A stretch of 64,000 bases of DNA from Proteles cristata cristata (GCA_017311185.1 JAESUZ010000481.1:1426001-1490000); one strand, 5' to 3'; counted from the first letter of the stretch, positions 20,467 through 32,350 are shown. The notes: generated by a model from the letters alone, not told the origin. Made by a program: numbers and translations.

Positions 20467-23400
20467 TTAAGCTCCTCCTAATCCTCCTATACGTGCACAC
20501 ATATGATATTTGTCTTTCTCTGCCTGACTTATTTCGCTCAGCATAACACCCTCAAGGTCCATCCATGTTGCTACACATGGCCAGATCTCATTGTTTCTCA
20601 TTGCCATGTAGTATTCCATGGTATAGATAAACCACATCTTCTTGATCCATTCATCTGTTGATGGACACTTAGGCTCTTTCCATGTTTTAGCTATTGTGGA
20701 GAGTGCTGCTATGAACATTGGGGTACATGTGCTCCTATGCATCAGCATTTCTGTATCCCTTGGGTAAATTCCTAGCAGTGCTATTGCTGGGTCATAGGGG
20801 AGTTCTATTGTTAGTTTCCTGAGGAACCTCCACACTGTTTTCCAGAGGGGCTGTACCAGTTTACATTCCCACCAACAGTGTAGGAGGGTGCCCGTTTCTC
20901 CACATCCTCGCCAGCATCCAGAGTTCTCTGATTGGCTCATTTTAGCCACTCTGACTGGCGTGAGGTGGTATCTCAGTGTGGTTTTGATTTGTAGTTCCCT
21001 GATGAGGAGCGATGCTGAGCATCGTTTCATGTGTCTGTTGGCCATCTGGATGTCCTCTTTGGAGAAGTGTCTGTTCATATCTTCTACCCATTTCTTCATT
21101 GGGTTATTTGTTTTTCCGGCGTGTAGTTTGGTGAGTTCCTTATAGATTCTGGATATTAACCCTTTATCTGATATGTCATTTGCAACTATCTTTTCCCATT
21201 CCATTGGTTGCCTATTAATTTTCTGGGTTGTTTCCTTGGTTGTGCAGAAGCTTTTAATCTTGATGAGGTCCCAACAGTTTATTTTTGCTCTTGATTCCCT
21301 TGCTTTTGGGGATGTGTCAAGTAAGAAGTTGCTGCGGTGGAGGTCAAGGAGGTTGTTTCCTGCTTTCTCCTCTAGGGTGTTGATAGTTTCCTGTCTCACG
21401 TTCAGGTCCTTTATCCATTTTGAGTTTATTTTTGTGCATGGTGTGAGAAAATGATCTAGTTTCATTCTTCTGCATGTTGCTGTCCAGTTCTCCCAACACC
21501 ATCTGTTAAAAAGGCTGTCTTTTTTCCATTGGATATTCTTTCCTGCTTTGTCAAAGATTAGTTGGCTGTATACTTTTGGGTCCACTTCTGAGTTCTCAAT
21601 TCTGTTCCATTGGTCTATGTGTCTGTTTTTGTGCCAATACCATACTGTCTTGATGATGACAGCTTTGTAGTAGAGGCTAAAGTCTGGGATGGTGATCCCT
21701 CCCGTTTTGGTTTTATTTTTCAGGATTACTTTGGCTATTCGGGGTCTTTTGTGATTCCATACAAATTTTTGGATAGTTTGTTCTAGTTTTGAGAAGTATG
21801 CTGGTGCAATTTTGATTGGAATTGCATTGAATGTGTAGAGTGCCTTAGGTAGTAATGACATCTTAACTATATTTATTCTTCCAATCCATGAGCATGGAAT
21901 GTTTTTCCATTTCTTTGTGTCTTCTTCAATTTCCTACATAAATTTTCTATAGTTTTCATATACAGATCTCTTGTCTCCTTGGTTAGGTTTATTCCTAGGT
22001 ATTTTATGGTTTTTTGTGCAATTGTGAATGGGATCAGTTTCTTGATTTCTCTTTCTGTTGCTTCATTGTTGGTGTATAGAAATGCAACTGATTTCTGTAC
22101 GTTGATTTTGTACCCTGCAACTTGGCTGAGTTCTTGGATCAGTTCTAGTAGGCTTCTGGTGGAGTCTGTCGGGTTTTCTATGTAAAGTATCATGTCATCT
22201 GCGAAGAGTGAAAGTTTGACTTCCTCTTTGCCAATTCTGATGCCTTTGATTTCCTTTTGGTGTCTGATGGCTGATGCTAGGACTTCCAGCACTATGTTAA
22301 ACAGCAGTGGTGAGAGTGGGCATCCCTGTCGTGTTCCTGATCTCAGGGGGAAAGCTCTGAGTTTTTCCCCGTTGAGGATGATGTTTGCTGAAGGCTTCTC
22401 ATAGATGGCTTTGAGGATGTTTAAGTAGGTTCCTTCTATCCCAACTTTCTCGAGAGTCTTTATTAAGAAGGGATGCTGTATTTTGTCAAATGCTTTTTCT
22501 GCATCTATTGACAGGATTATATGGTTTTTATCTTTTCTTTTATTGATATGATGTATCACATTGATTGATTTGCGAATATTGAACCAGCCCTGTAACCCAG
22601 GAATGAATCCCACTTGATCTTGGTGGATGATTCTTTTTATATGCTGCTGGATTCGATTTGTAAGGATCTTGTTAAGAATTTTTGCATCCGTATTCATCAA
22701 GGATATTGGCCTGTAGTTCTCTTTTTTTGCTGGATCTCTGTCTGGCTTGGGAATCAGAGTGATGCTGGCTTCATAAAATGAGTCCGGGAGGTTTCCTTCG
22801 CTTTCTATTTTTTGGAATAGCTTGAGAAGAATTGGGATTAATTCTGTTTTAAATGTCTGGTAGAATTCCCCAGGGAAGCCATCAGGTCCAGGGCTCTTAG
22901 TTGTTGGGAGATTTTTGATCACTGATTCAATTTCTTCACTCGTTATGGGTCTGTTCAGGTTTTCTATTTCTTTCCGTGTGAATTTTGGTAGTGAGTGTGT
23001 GTTTAGGAATGTGTCCATTTCTTCTAAGTTGTCCAATTTGTTGGCATATAATTTTTCATAGTATTCCCTGATAATTGCTTGTATTTCTGAGGGGTTGGTT
23101 GTAATAAGCCCATTTTCATTCATAATTTTGTCTATTTGGGTGCTCTCTCTTTTCTTTTGGATAAGTCTGGCTAGAGGTTTGTCAATTTTGTTTACTTTTT
23201 CAAAAAACCAACTCTTGGTTTCATTGATCTGTTCAATTGTTTCTTTGGTCTCTATGTTGTTTATTTCTGCTCTAATTTTTACTATTTCTCTTCTTCTACT
23301 GGGTTTAGGGCGTTCTTGTTGCTCTGCCTCTAGTTCCTTTAGGTGAGCTGTTAGATTTTGGACTTGCGCTTTTTCTAATCTCTTGAAATAGGCCTGGAGA

Positions 23401-24320
23401 GCAATGTACTTTCCTCTTAGGACTGCCTTTGCCGCATCCCATAGATTTTGAATTGTTGTGTTTTCATTTTCATTTGTTTCCGTATATTTTTTAATTTGCT
23501 CTCTAATTGCCTGATTGACCCATTCATTCTTTAGAAGGGTGTTCTTTAACCTCCATATTTTTGGAAGTTTTCCAGACTTCTTCCTGTAATTGATTTCAAG
23601 TTTCAAAGTATTGTGATCTGACAATGTGCATGGTATGATCTCTATTCTTTTATATTTATTGAGGGCTGCTTTATGCCCCAGTATGTGATTTATCTTGGAG
23701 AATGTGCCATGCGCACTTGAGAAGAAAGTAAATTCCCTGGCCTCAGGATGTAAAGTTCTAAATATATCCGTCAGGTCCATCTGGTCCAATGTGTCTTTCA
23801 AGTCCATTATTTCTTTACTGATTTTCTGTCTGGTTGACCTATCCATTGCTGTAAGCGGAGTATTAAAGTCCCCTGCTATTAGCACATTCTTATCTATAAG
23901 CTTGTTTCTGTGTGTGATTAATTGTTTTAGATATTTAGGTGCTTCCATATTCGGTGCGTAGATATTTATGATTGTTAGTTCTTCCTGATGGATGGACCCT
24001 GTAATTATTATGTAGTGCCTTTCTTGATCTCTTGTTATTGTCTTTAATTTAAAAGTCCAGTTTGTCTGATATAAGTATCACTACTCCGGCTTTCTTTTGA
24101 TTTCCTGTAGCATGATATATATTTCTCCATCCCCTTACTTTTAATCTGAAGGTATCTTCCCGTCTAAAATGAGTTTCTTGTAGACAGCATATAGATGGAT
24201 TTTGTTTTTAATCCATTCTGCTACCCTATGTCTTTTGATTGGAGCATTCAGCCCATTTACATTCAGTGTTATTATTGAAATATGTGGGTTTAGAGTCTTT
24301 GTATCTTTTGTAGGGTTCAT
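20467..24320 (-). pseudogene. L1-A ORF2 (endonuclease/reverse transcriptase), frameshifted
   Basis: ORF2 protein nicks target DNA and copies L1 and SINE RNA. The start codon is at 24320-24318. Against L1-B, the endonuclease region has lost one A in a run (24205-24209) and gained one base at 24051-24054. A 691-codon stretch (23948-21873) is then open and keeps GDFNTPL and SDHNTL in the endonuclease part and FADD at 22190-22203 in the RT part. A 1-bp loss near 21957-21961 and an in-frame TAG at 21934-21936 split off the last 464 codons (21861-20467), which carry the C-terminal [18 protein letters not shown] zinc-knuckle-like motif. It cannot make full-length protein. Confidence 0.93.
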
Positions 24321-24366
24321 GTTTGTGGTGGTGTCTCTGGAATCTTTGTTCCTTGCAACCTTTCCT

Positions 24367-25267
24367 TCAGAGCATCCCCCTCAGGATTTCTGGTAGGGCT
24401 GGCTTCGTGGTGACAAATTCTTTCCATTTCTGTTTATTTGGAAAGGTTTTTATCTCTCCTTCTATTTTGAATGACAAGCTTGCTGGATAGAGGATTCTTG
24501 GCTGCATATTTTTACTGTTCATCACATTGAAGATCTCCTGCCATTCCTTTCTGGCCTGCCACGTTTCAGTAGATAAGTCTGTCACCACTCTGATAGGTTT
24601 CCCTTTGTATGTGAGGGCCCTTTTCTCCCTAGCTGCTTTCAAAATTCTCTCTTTGTCCTTGTATTTTGCCATTTTTACGATGATATGTCGTGCAGAAGAT
24701 CGATTCAAGTTACATCTGAGGGGAGTCCTCTCAACCTCTTGTATTTCCACATTTACTTCCTTCCCCAGGTCAGGGAAGTTCTCTGCTATAATTTGTTCCA
24801 GGACTCCTTCAGCACCTTTCCCTCTCTCTTCCTCTTCTGGGATTCCTATGATACGGATATTGTTGCGTTTGACTGTATCGCTGAGCTCTCGAATTCCTCT
24901 TTCCTGTTCCTGGATCAGTTTGTCTCTTTTTTTTTTTTTGGTCAGCTTCTTGTTTTTCTATAATGGTGTCTTCTAAATCACTTATTCTCCTTTCTGCCTC
25001 TTCAATCCGTGCATTGGAGGCCTCTAACTTATTATGTATCTCATTTATCGCATTTTTTAGTTCTTCACGCCTATTTTTATTTTCCATTCTGTTTGTAGCC
25101 ATAGTTTCTTTGATGTCCCCTATGTTTTTTTCAAGCCCTGCTATTAATTTTACCATTATTATTCTAAAATCTTGTTCATTTATGCTGCTGATATCTGTTT
25201 TGAGCAGTTCATTAGCTGTCATTTCTTCTTGGAGTTTCTCTGGAGGAGAGCTCTTTTGTATCGTCAT
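24367..25267 (-). pseudogene. L1-A ORF1 (RNA-binding nucleic acid chaperone), frameshifted
   Basis: It begins at the same place as the intact L1-B ORF1 and stays open through the coiled-coil part. At 24928-24941 an A-run on the coding strand is 14 long against 7 in L1-B, which shifts the frame. The RRM and C-terminal domain continue in another frame (open to 24367). The product would be a coiled coil with a junk tail and no RNA-binding half. Slippage in the A-run is the likely cause. Confidence 0.92.
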
Positions 25268-25506
25268 TTTAGTTAGCTTTCCGGCTCTTGTTTGTTTTAA
25301 AGACCTGTTATGCTCTCTGTTTCTATGAGTGCTGCTATATCCAAGTAGACTCTTTGACTTTCCCGGGCCTATCCTTTCAGAGATTGTTTTTTGAATGGTA
25401 TCCCTCGGTCTCTCTTGTTGGGACCTTAGTTATTTTATTTTCCTATTCGTAGTGATATTTGGGACTCTTCACCTTGTGTACTCTAGCTTGTTTCTTTAGG
25501 TAGCCC

Positions 25507-25840
25507 AGGGCTTTTATCTGGCTTGGAAGTCAAGAGATGGCTTCTTTCCTCGTGTCAGGTAGGCAGTAGGTAGGGCTGGGATTTAAACCCAAGTCGTCCG
25601 GATCCAGAGGGGTGAGCTATCTCCACCATGCGGGCCCACATAGTGTAAGCTTGGGGATCTAGACAGCAAGACAGAAGGTCCCTGTGCCCAAGGTTTCCAT
25701 TCTGCTCCAGAGCTTTAAAATCTCTTTGTCCTGGGGGTGCCTGGGTGGCCCAGTCAGCTAAACATCTAACTTTGGCTCAGGTCACGATCTCACAAAGTTC
25801 CAGAGTTCGAGCCTCACGTTGCTGCTCTGAGCTCAAAAGG
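25507..25840. other. Non-L1 segment inside the L1-A insertion (candidate 5' transduction)
   Basis: This 334-bp piece lies between the L1 homology and the TSD. It contains a reversed MIR-like relic (about 25575-25640, gggatttaaacccaagtcg...gatccagagg) and a 107-bp piece of felid SINE in plus orientation (25734-25840) cut off mid-body. Because the TSD lies outside it, it entered with the L1. It could be sequence upstream of the parent L1 that was transcribed with it, or the 5' UTR of a different L1 subfamily. Confidence 0.7.
25734..25840 (+). mobile_element. Truncated felid SINE at the 5' edge of L1-A
   Basis: Head gggggtgcctgggtggcccag through the B-box region (gagttcgagcctcac), then loss of the CT-rich body and tail at the TSD. 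It is antisense to L1-A. Confidence 0.85.
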
Positions 25841-26021
25841 CAATAGTGATGTAGTTCTGCTACATGACGGGTTAGGTTTTTGGTGGGCTAATATGAAAAT
25901 CTACAAACCATCTATACAATTGGGAAATGCTCTGTTTGGGAAAATGCCTTATGAACCATAGGGGTTGACTTACAAACTTACATTTACAGCTAAGCTTGGT
26001 TAGGACTTCAGGCTTTTACTT

Positions 26022-26240
26022 TTTTTTTTTTCTTAATGTGTTTTTTAATGTTTATTTATTTTTGAGAGGGAGAGAGCAAGCAGGGGAGGAGTAGAGAGAG
26101 AGGGAGACACAGAATCTGAAGCAGGCTCCAGGCTCTGATCTGTCAGCACAGAGCCTGACATGGGGCTCAAACCCACAAACCGCGAGATCATGACCTGAGC
26201 TGAAGTCAGATGCCCAACCAACTCAGCCACCCAGGCGCCC
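26022..26240 (-). mobile_element. Felid SINE
   Basis: Minus-strand head GGGCGCCTGGGTGGCTGAG at the right end and the tail as a T-run at 26022-26031. Short flanks caggcttttact and gaggcttttcct look like a TSD with a few changes. Confidence 0.93.
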
Positions 26241-26377
26241 TGAGGCTTTTCCTGCTCTGAATATGCAGACCCTTCTTCCAATTTTAACTTGTAGAAATAT
26301 TTTATAATCAATGGAGTGAGTTACAATTTGGTTAGGGTGGGTCGCTGGATGATCTCCAGTGCTGGGTGGCTGGAGAG

Positions 26378-26510
26378 GGAGGGGGTCCAGTCCTGCTTCT
26401 GCTATTTACCAGCTGTGACATTGGACAACTACTTAAGCACTTTAGGTCTGTTTCCTCACTTACAAAATAAAGATGGTGATGATAGTACACTGCACAGGTT
26501 GTAGTTAAAA
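26378..26510 (+). mobile_element. MIR SINE relic
   Basis: Sense MIR: cctgcttctgctatttaccagctgtgacattggacaa, then tctgtttcctcacttacaaaataaagatgg. Confidence 0.8.
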
Positions 26511-26589
26511 GTGGTTTGTGGAATATAACAGGTTATACAGAGAAAGCTGTGACACTGACTTAGTGCAGTATAAACACAGCTTCCCATTT

Positions 26590-26782
26590 TTTCCCCAACG
26601 CTTATTTATTTTTGAGAGAGAGAGAGTGAACAGGGGAGGGACGGAGAGAGGGGGACAGAGGATCTGAAGCTGGCTCTTCGCTGACAGCAGAGAGCCTGGT
26701 GTGGGGCTTGAACTCCTGAATTGTGAGCTTATGACCTGAGCCAAAGTTAAATGTTCAACCGCTTGAGCCACTCAGGCGTCCC
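26590..26782 (-). mobile_element. Felid SINE, diverged
   Basis: Minus-strand head GGGACGCCTGAGTGGCTCAA at the right end. The middle is shortened (ggctcttcgctgacagcag). No clean TSD is seen. Confidence 0.88.
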
Positions 26783-26889
26783 AAGCCATGGCCTGTTTTG
26801 TTGAACAGGGAATGACTGGCTTCTAAGTGAGGACTCTTATGAGTGTTAATTGAGTGTTCAAAAATTCCCACAGATACTTTAAGAACGGA

Positions 26890-27510
26890 TCAGAAGTTGA
26901 TGAAATTTGTGCTATAGACACACAATGGAATATTTTTTGGTCATAAAAAGAAATGAAGCACTAACACAGGCTACAATGTGGATGAATCTTGAAGGCATAT
27001 TCTGCTGAGTAAAAGAAACCAGTTACAAAAGGCTATGTATGTGTATGGTTCTATTTATATAAAATATCCAGAATAGGTAAATCTATGGAAACAGCAGATT
27101 GGTGGTTGCCAGAGGCTGAGAAGAATGGGAAATGGGGAGGAGTAGCATAATGGGTATGGGGCTTTCTTTTGGGATGATAAAAATATATTAGTCTTAAATA
27201 CAGTACCACATTAAGAATGCACTTAATATCACAGAATTGTTCACTTGAACATGGTTACTTTTAGGGGTGCCTGCGTGGCTCAGTTGGTTAACCATCTGAC
27301 TTTGGCTCAGGTCATGATCTCATGGGTCATGAGTTCAAGCCCTGCCTCAGGCTCTGTGCCAACAGTGCAGAGCCTGCTTGGGGTTTTCTCCTCCTCTTTC
27401 TGTGCCCCTTCTGCATTCTCTCTCTCAAACATAAAGAAACTTAAAATAAAAAAAAAATTTAAAAAACAACAACCAAAAAGAAAATGATGACTTTGATGTA
27501 CCTTTTACCT
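26890..27510 (+). mobile_element. Ancient L1 3' end, split by a SINE
   Basis: Old L1M-type words: acacaatggaatattttt, gtggatgaatcttgaaggc, ggtggttgccagaggctgag, taagaatgcacttaatatcac. A SINE occupies 27264-27483 and the L1 tail appears to resume at about 27484. Confidence 0.8.
27264..27483 (+). mobile_element. Felid SINE
   Basis: Sense copy with head ggggtgcctgcgtggctcag, a B-box region (gagttcaagccctg) and an A-rich tail. Flanks atggttacttt and atgatgacttt are a probable TSD with mismatches. Confidence 0.92.
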
Positions 27511-29237
27511 TAGTGAAAAGAATGCTATAGAAAAAAAACCCCACACCTGAATAAGTTTACTATATAAGAACACTTCCTGACTCTTTACATGGTCTTGGTA
27601 TTTGGTGAGTTTTGTGAAGAAAGTGTCCCTGACTTCTCTACATTGTTTTCTGACTGTGATAGCCTCATCTTAACATCTTGGTTTTCTGTACCTCTGGGAG
27701 TCCTCAAGTTCTGTTGTAGGGGCTTGGTGTCCAGGAGAATGATAATTAATATGTGATCCAGAACAGACGCAACCTGGCTGTGTGACTTTGGCAGGCATCT
27801 TGACCTCTGTGGTCTTGGGGAGACATCAATTAGATTATTTCTTGGGACTTGGAGTTTTAAAGTGCTAGATTTAAGAAACAAGGTTATTATTAGGTTTTTA
27901 TTTTTATTTTATTATTAGTATGCATTATTAGGTTTCCTTTAAATATTCTGTCAGCTAATTTCTCTGATTATTTTCCTTCGAATTCATTTATCAAACCTTG
28001 CTAGACAGATAGAAAAAAAATTATACTTTGAATTAGCCTCTTCTTTTTTTTTTTTTTATCAACCCTCATTAATGAGGAAAATATTCATCTCCATATCTAT
28101 GGTAAAACTACTTTGACCACGGGAAACTTTTCTTCATGTTTTTAAAGATAAAGATGCCCAAAGCATGAAATTGGTGTACTTTTAAGGTTAGAAAAGCATC
28201 AAAAATGATTTTTATCTTTAATTATAACATGTATCAAAAAATAGGCACTGCACTAACTTAATAGCCCATCAAAACACTTTCTTCAAGGGTCATTTAGCAT
28301 TTCCATGATAAATTGCTATTTTTAGAAGCTTATGTAACCAAACAAAGAATGTGTTCTTGGCTGTGGCCGTGAAGAGAAGTTATTATCGTGGGAGGGACAA
28401 AGGAATCTGAGAGGCCCGTGAGAGATGGAGCCAATTGCCGAGGACATTTTATAGAGTGCCCTTTCCCTTTCGTCTCCATTTTCTGTAATCAGAATAATGT
28501 AGTGCATTTCAGAGCCATTTCCATTTTTGAAGTGCTCTTTCATCATTAGTTAATAAATACTCATCAATGAATTTTCCTCCTCGTCTTGGAAGTTGGAGTA
28601 AAAAGAAAGATAATCATTTTCTATTTCGTAAGTATTATTCCCTTTGGGACTTCCCCTCTTGTGCTTTTAATGGAAACCTAAGAAATAAATGGTACCTACT
28701 CGTTTGAAAGGACCAAAGACTACCAGTCCTTCCATACAGAGCCCTTGGAAATTTACTGCAGATACTAATGACCTTTAGCAACTACCCAACTGTGGTAACA
28801 GAAGGAATGTCTGTCTCCCATTACCAAGCTCTGTAATGCTTTAGTATCTCCTGAGGACCAGTTACTAGCAGAAGGCCTTGGAGGAGGAGGTGGGGAGCTT
28901 TGTCAGTGAGTTGAATATGGTAGAGTTGAGCTGCGAAGGGGTGGTTTATGAGCATGGGTCTTCAGTGGCCTTCGTATCTCTAATTTCCAGGGTCAAAAGG
29001 GAATGGTTTCAGAATTTTCTATTCTTTTGTGTTCTCTGCGTTGCTTCTCCCCCATATCATCTTAATTCCATTTAGACTTGGCTATGATATTCCCAGTTTC
29101 TGCTGTGGTGACTTGCACTACACATACCTAAAGCAGCTCCTAGACTGTTCTAGCTGCATGTGGGTGCAGGAAGGGGCTCAGAGAAGACAGTTTATAACAT
29201 TAGTTATATCTTATTTGGTTTCTGCTGGCTATTAGTT
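27511..29237. other. Unique noncoding sequence, possibly conserved in part
   Basis: No exon recognised. The stretch 28260-28570 is repeat-free, with a homeobox-type TTAGTTAATAAAT word at 28547-28559 and CpG-containing words (gtggccgtgaag, attgccgagg), the sort of composition seen in conserved noncoding elements. This is only a suggestion. Confidence 0.4.
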
Positions 29238-29575
29238 TATAGTGGTGTTATCCAATAGGCATATAACACAAGCAACAAATGTGTGCCACGTGTGTAATGT
29301 TGAATTTTGTGGTAACCACATTAAATGAGTAAAAATTAATAAGTGAAATGAGTTTTAGTAGTACATTTCATTTAACCCAATATATCCAAAAATGTTATCA
29401 CTTCAATATGTAATCGATATAAGAAGTGAATGAGCTATTTTACATTTTTTAACCCAATCAATGAATTTTGATGTGTATTTTACACTTAACCACACATCTA
29501 TTTGGACTAGCCACATGTCAGGTATCAACAGCTACATTTCATATGGCTTCTGGCCACTGTGTTGTATAGGCCAGG
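29238..29575. mobile_element. Nonautonomous DNA transposon relic (hAT/Charlie-like)
   Basis: The left edge ggtgttatccaataggcatata and right edge ctggccactgtgttgtatagg resemble the inverted ends 'cagtgttgtccaatag...ctattggacagcgctg' of a mammalian MER-type element of about 330 bp. Internal words (aacccaatatatccaaaaatgttatcacttcaa, gtgtattttacactta) also fit. I am not certain of the family name. Confidence 0.6.
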
Positions 29576-31104
29576 ACTATAGTTAGGGATACACAATATT
29601 TTAACATTTTTAAATTAAAAAAGCATTCTGAATTATTTATCCGCAAGTTGAATTCTGATGTAAATTACCTTAAGTTTTCAACGCTTTCTTCTTGTCAGAT
29701 AAAGTATCTTTTGTTTTTTTTCAGGGATGAGAGGAAGTTTAGAGGGTCCCGTTGGGGAAGGGTCAATATATATTTTCTCAAAACTACAGTTCACTCTGGT
29801 GGTTATGGTCGGAACTGAAATGAACCACAGCATGAATGAATTACAGTCTCTTCCTCCCCATTTTGCTTTATGTTTTGCTGTAGCTTGAACACCAAGAAAT
29901 GACAAAACTGTTGATTTCGGATAGTGGGCAGGATTTGACCAGGTTTCATTGGAGCCCAGTCCTAGAGTAGGTGCACTGTAAGTGGTTTTTCCACATACTC
30001 TTAGTTTCTTGGTATCATCATCTCCCAAGATAGTCTTCTGTGCATATTTTTATTGGTTGTGTTCTCATGAAGAAAAAGCCTTCTGCTTATACTTGTAGCC
30101 TCTCATCTTAGTTCAACTGAAGGAACTCTAAAAAGCAGCAGCCATGATGGAAGGAGACAGGCATCAAGATGGCTGCAAATCGCCTCCCAGAGGCTTGGCG
30201 TCCCATTCTTGGGGTAAAGACTTCATTTTTTAATTTGGAACAATGTCACAAATATTTGGTCTGTCTATCATTCCACCAACTGGATGGACCTTTAGTCTCT
30301 GGCACTTCTGCGTATCTATAGGGGAACAATAATTAATGCTGGCAATTAGTCATCCTTGAAGAGGGACCATGAGCAAAGCACTGTGGTAGGTGCTGTGAGG
30401 GATCCAAGACCCCAAGGGGCTTACCTGGTGAAGATAAGATCAATACAGAGTCCTGGTCAAGGTTCTAAAGTGTTAGGGCAGAACTATCAGCAGGGTATTC
30501 AGATGACCCTAAGGTACTATATGATATAGTGAACAAATAAGTATTTGCCAAGGCTCTACTCCAAGCCTGGAGAGTTACCAGCTGCCAGTAACAATGAAGC
30601 TGAAGACATAGTTTCTCTTCCTGAGGATCCCCTAAACTACCATGAGATGTGGGTGAAAAACAGCCACCTAAAATGCCATGCAAGCTATGATATAATGGGG
30701 AACTTGGACTACAGAAATGCAGAGGAAGTGAGACCAAGATGCCCAGTCCAAGTTAAGGTCAGATCCTGATGGGCAATGATGGTGGGGCTGGTTTTCCAAA
30801 TAGGAGTTCACTGGCCAGACAGGAAAAGGAGAACAGACTGGAGAGAAAGGGAAAAGAGTGAAGGCAGATGTCATCCTATGGCTGGTGAGCCCTGGAGAGA
30901 AGTCCTATACTTGAGCAAGCTAAGCTCCATTCTCTAAAAGACAGTGGATTCTGTCTTAGGAAACTTGATTCCAGTTCTGTCTCTGTTATGCTCCCTACAG
31001 TGCATGGAGGTTTCAAAAATGTAAGTTACTAAGAATGGATAATTTAATTTTTCACTTTTATTTAAAAAGCACATCAACAACTGTTAATTCAATCACTGTA
31101 ATGA
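29576..31104. other. Unique noncoding sequence with a weak L2 relic
   Basis: 30350-30445 resembles an antisense L2 3' end (gagcaaagcactgtggtaggtgctg...aaggggcttacctgg). The rest shows no gene or clear repeat. The 116-codon minus frame at 29678-30028 has no recognisable domain. Confidence 0.45.
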
Positions 31105-31345
31105 GAGGTTCCATGTCACAGTGCAAGAGCTGACTCTGGAAGCCAGGCTACCCAGCTTCAAATCCCAGCTCTTCCACTAAAAGTTCTGATATTTAGCCTC
31201 TCAATACTTCAGTTTCTGTAAACTGGGAAATCAAAATAGTATTTATCTCATGCGTTATTGTTAGTACTACAATGAGTTATGATTTGGGAAGGTCAGAGAA
31301 TAATGTCTGGTTCACAGTAAGAACCCTAAATATTTATTAAATCTA
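31105..31345 (+). mobile_element. MIR SINE relic
   Basis: Nearly full-length sense MIR: gtgcaagagctgactctggaagccaggctacccagcttcaaatcccagctc, then cttcagtttctgtaaactggg, gttcacagtaagaaccctaaatatttatt. Confidence 0.85.
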
Positions 31346-31874
31346 ATGAATGAATACTTAAAGTTCTAGTGACTCTGCAATGGCAAAATAGCTGCCTGTG
31401 CGGCTGACATGTGACTGGGGAATTGTTGATTTGTTTTGTTTGTTTGTTTCTTGAGGGAGTGAATTTGCTTGCAGTCTAGCTGGTCTGAAATTGGTCAGTG
31501 GTATACACTGATTGATCAATGCAGATTGGAGTAGACATCCTTGCAAATAGAATGGTACAAGCTTTATATTTTATTTCAGTACATACTAAAAACACATTTA
31601 ATTGCTCTTGATATCTAAATTTTCCACTTCAGTGAACTTGCATATGAAATATCTAGAAATGGCAGTTCCTTTGAAGAGAGTATGTGAGAATATGTGTGCA
31701 CTAATGTTGGATCTTATATGAAAATAATGCTCTTGTCAGTAAAGGCAGAATATTGTCACATTGCAATGAGTGACTGTTTTGCATTCATGTAAACTGCTTA
31801 TTAAGAACAATTCCAAACAGGCTTATCAATTAAGAGAATAGTCCATTTATCCATAATCTATCCATCATTTAGAT

Positions 31875-32350
31875 TTTAACTTTTTTTTTTTTTTTGCTAA
31901 AGTAGTTTGAAGGAAATCCCAGAAGTCATAGCATTTAGGAAATGTATTTTCTTGGGGCATTGGTTAAGCGTCCGACTTTGACTCAATTGTGGTCTCACAT
32001 GACATGAGGTCATGATCTCACAGTTTGTGGTTTCGAGGCCGCATCAGGCTCTATGCTGACAGCTCAGAACCTGGAGCCTGCTTTGGATTCTGTGTCTCCC
32101 TCTCTCTCTGCCTCTCCCCTGCTTGTGCTCTGTCTCTCAAAAATAAATAAATGGTAAAAAAATTTTAGAAAGTGTATTTTCATGTATAACCACAAAGCCA
32201 TCTCACCCACAATAATCTTTCTTTGTCCCCATATTAACATTTTCCCATTTGTCCCAAGTGGCTTTTTCAGTTAGTTTGTTTGAATCAAGATACAGACAAG
32301 GTCTTACATAGTGCATTTGGTCATCAGAACTCTTATGTTTCTTTTAATGT
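31875..32350 (-). mobile_element. Ancient L1 3' UTR, antisense, split by a SINE
   Basis: Words such as gaaggaaatcccagaagtcatagca, cccatttgtcccaagtggc, tcagttagtttgtttgaatc and acatagtgcatttggtcatc match the reversed 3' UTR of old L1ME-type elements. A SINE lies at 31952-32163. Confidence 0.65.
31952..32163 (+). mobile_element. Felid SINE with deleted A-box region
   Basis: The usual 'cctgggtggctcag' of the head is missing (ttggggcattggttaagcg), and an extra stretch with a second 'tctcaca' word precedes the B-box region. Tail tctctcaaaaataaataaatgg. Flanks tttaggaaatgtattttc and tttagaaagtgtattttc form an 18-bp TSD with two mismatches. Confidence 0.93.

Larger units (their letters stand above)
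20216..25840 (-). mobile_element. L1-A: felid L1 on the minus strand, with an extra 5' segment
   Basis: Read 5' to 3' on the minus strand, the unit holds: 334 bp of non-L1 sequence (25840-25507), a short 5' UTR remnant (25506-25268), ORF1 (25267-24367, frameshifted), ORF2 (24320-20467, frameshifted), a C-rich (G-rich on the element strand) 3' UTR and an A-rich tail with (TAA)n at 20216-20270. Compared base by base with L1-B, homology starts at 25506, so about 1.4 kb of the promoter-bearing 5' UTR is absent. The perfect 18-bp TSD argues for a fairly recent insertion. Confidence 0.95.
20198..25858. repeat. 18-bp target-site duplication of L1-A
   Basis: caatagtgatgtagttct occurs at 20198-20215 and again, without mismatch, at 25841-25858. 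It defines the whole inserted unit as 20216-25840. Confidence 0.97.

Noticed and set aside
21979..25328. Plus-strand open frames of 60-150 codons across L1-A
   Set aside because: They are antisense shadows of L1 ORF1 and ORF2, rich in leucine, serine and phenylalanine as expected from the reverse strand of A-rich coding DNA.
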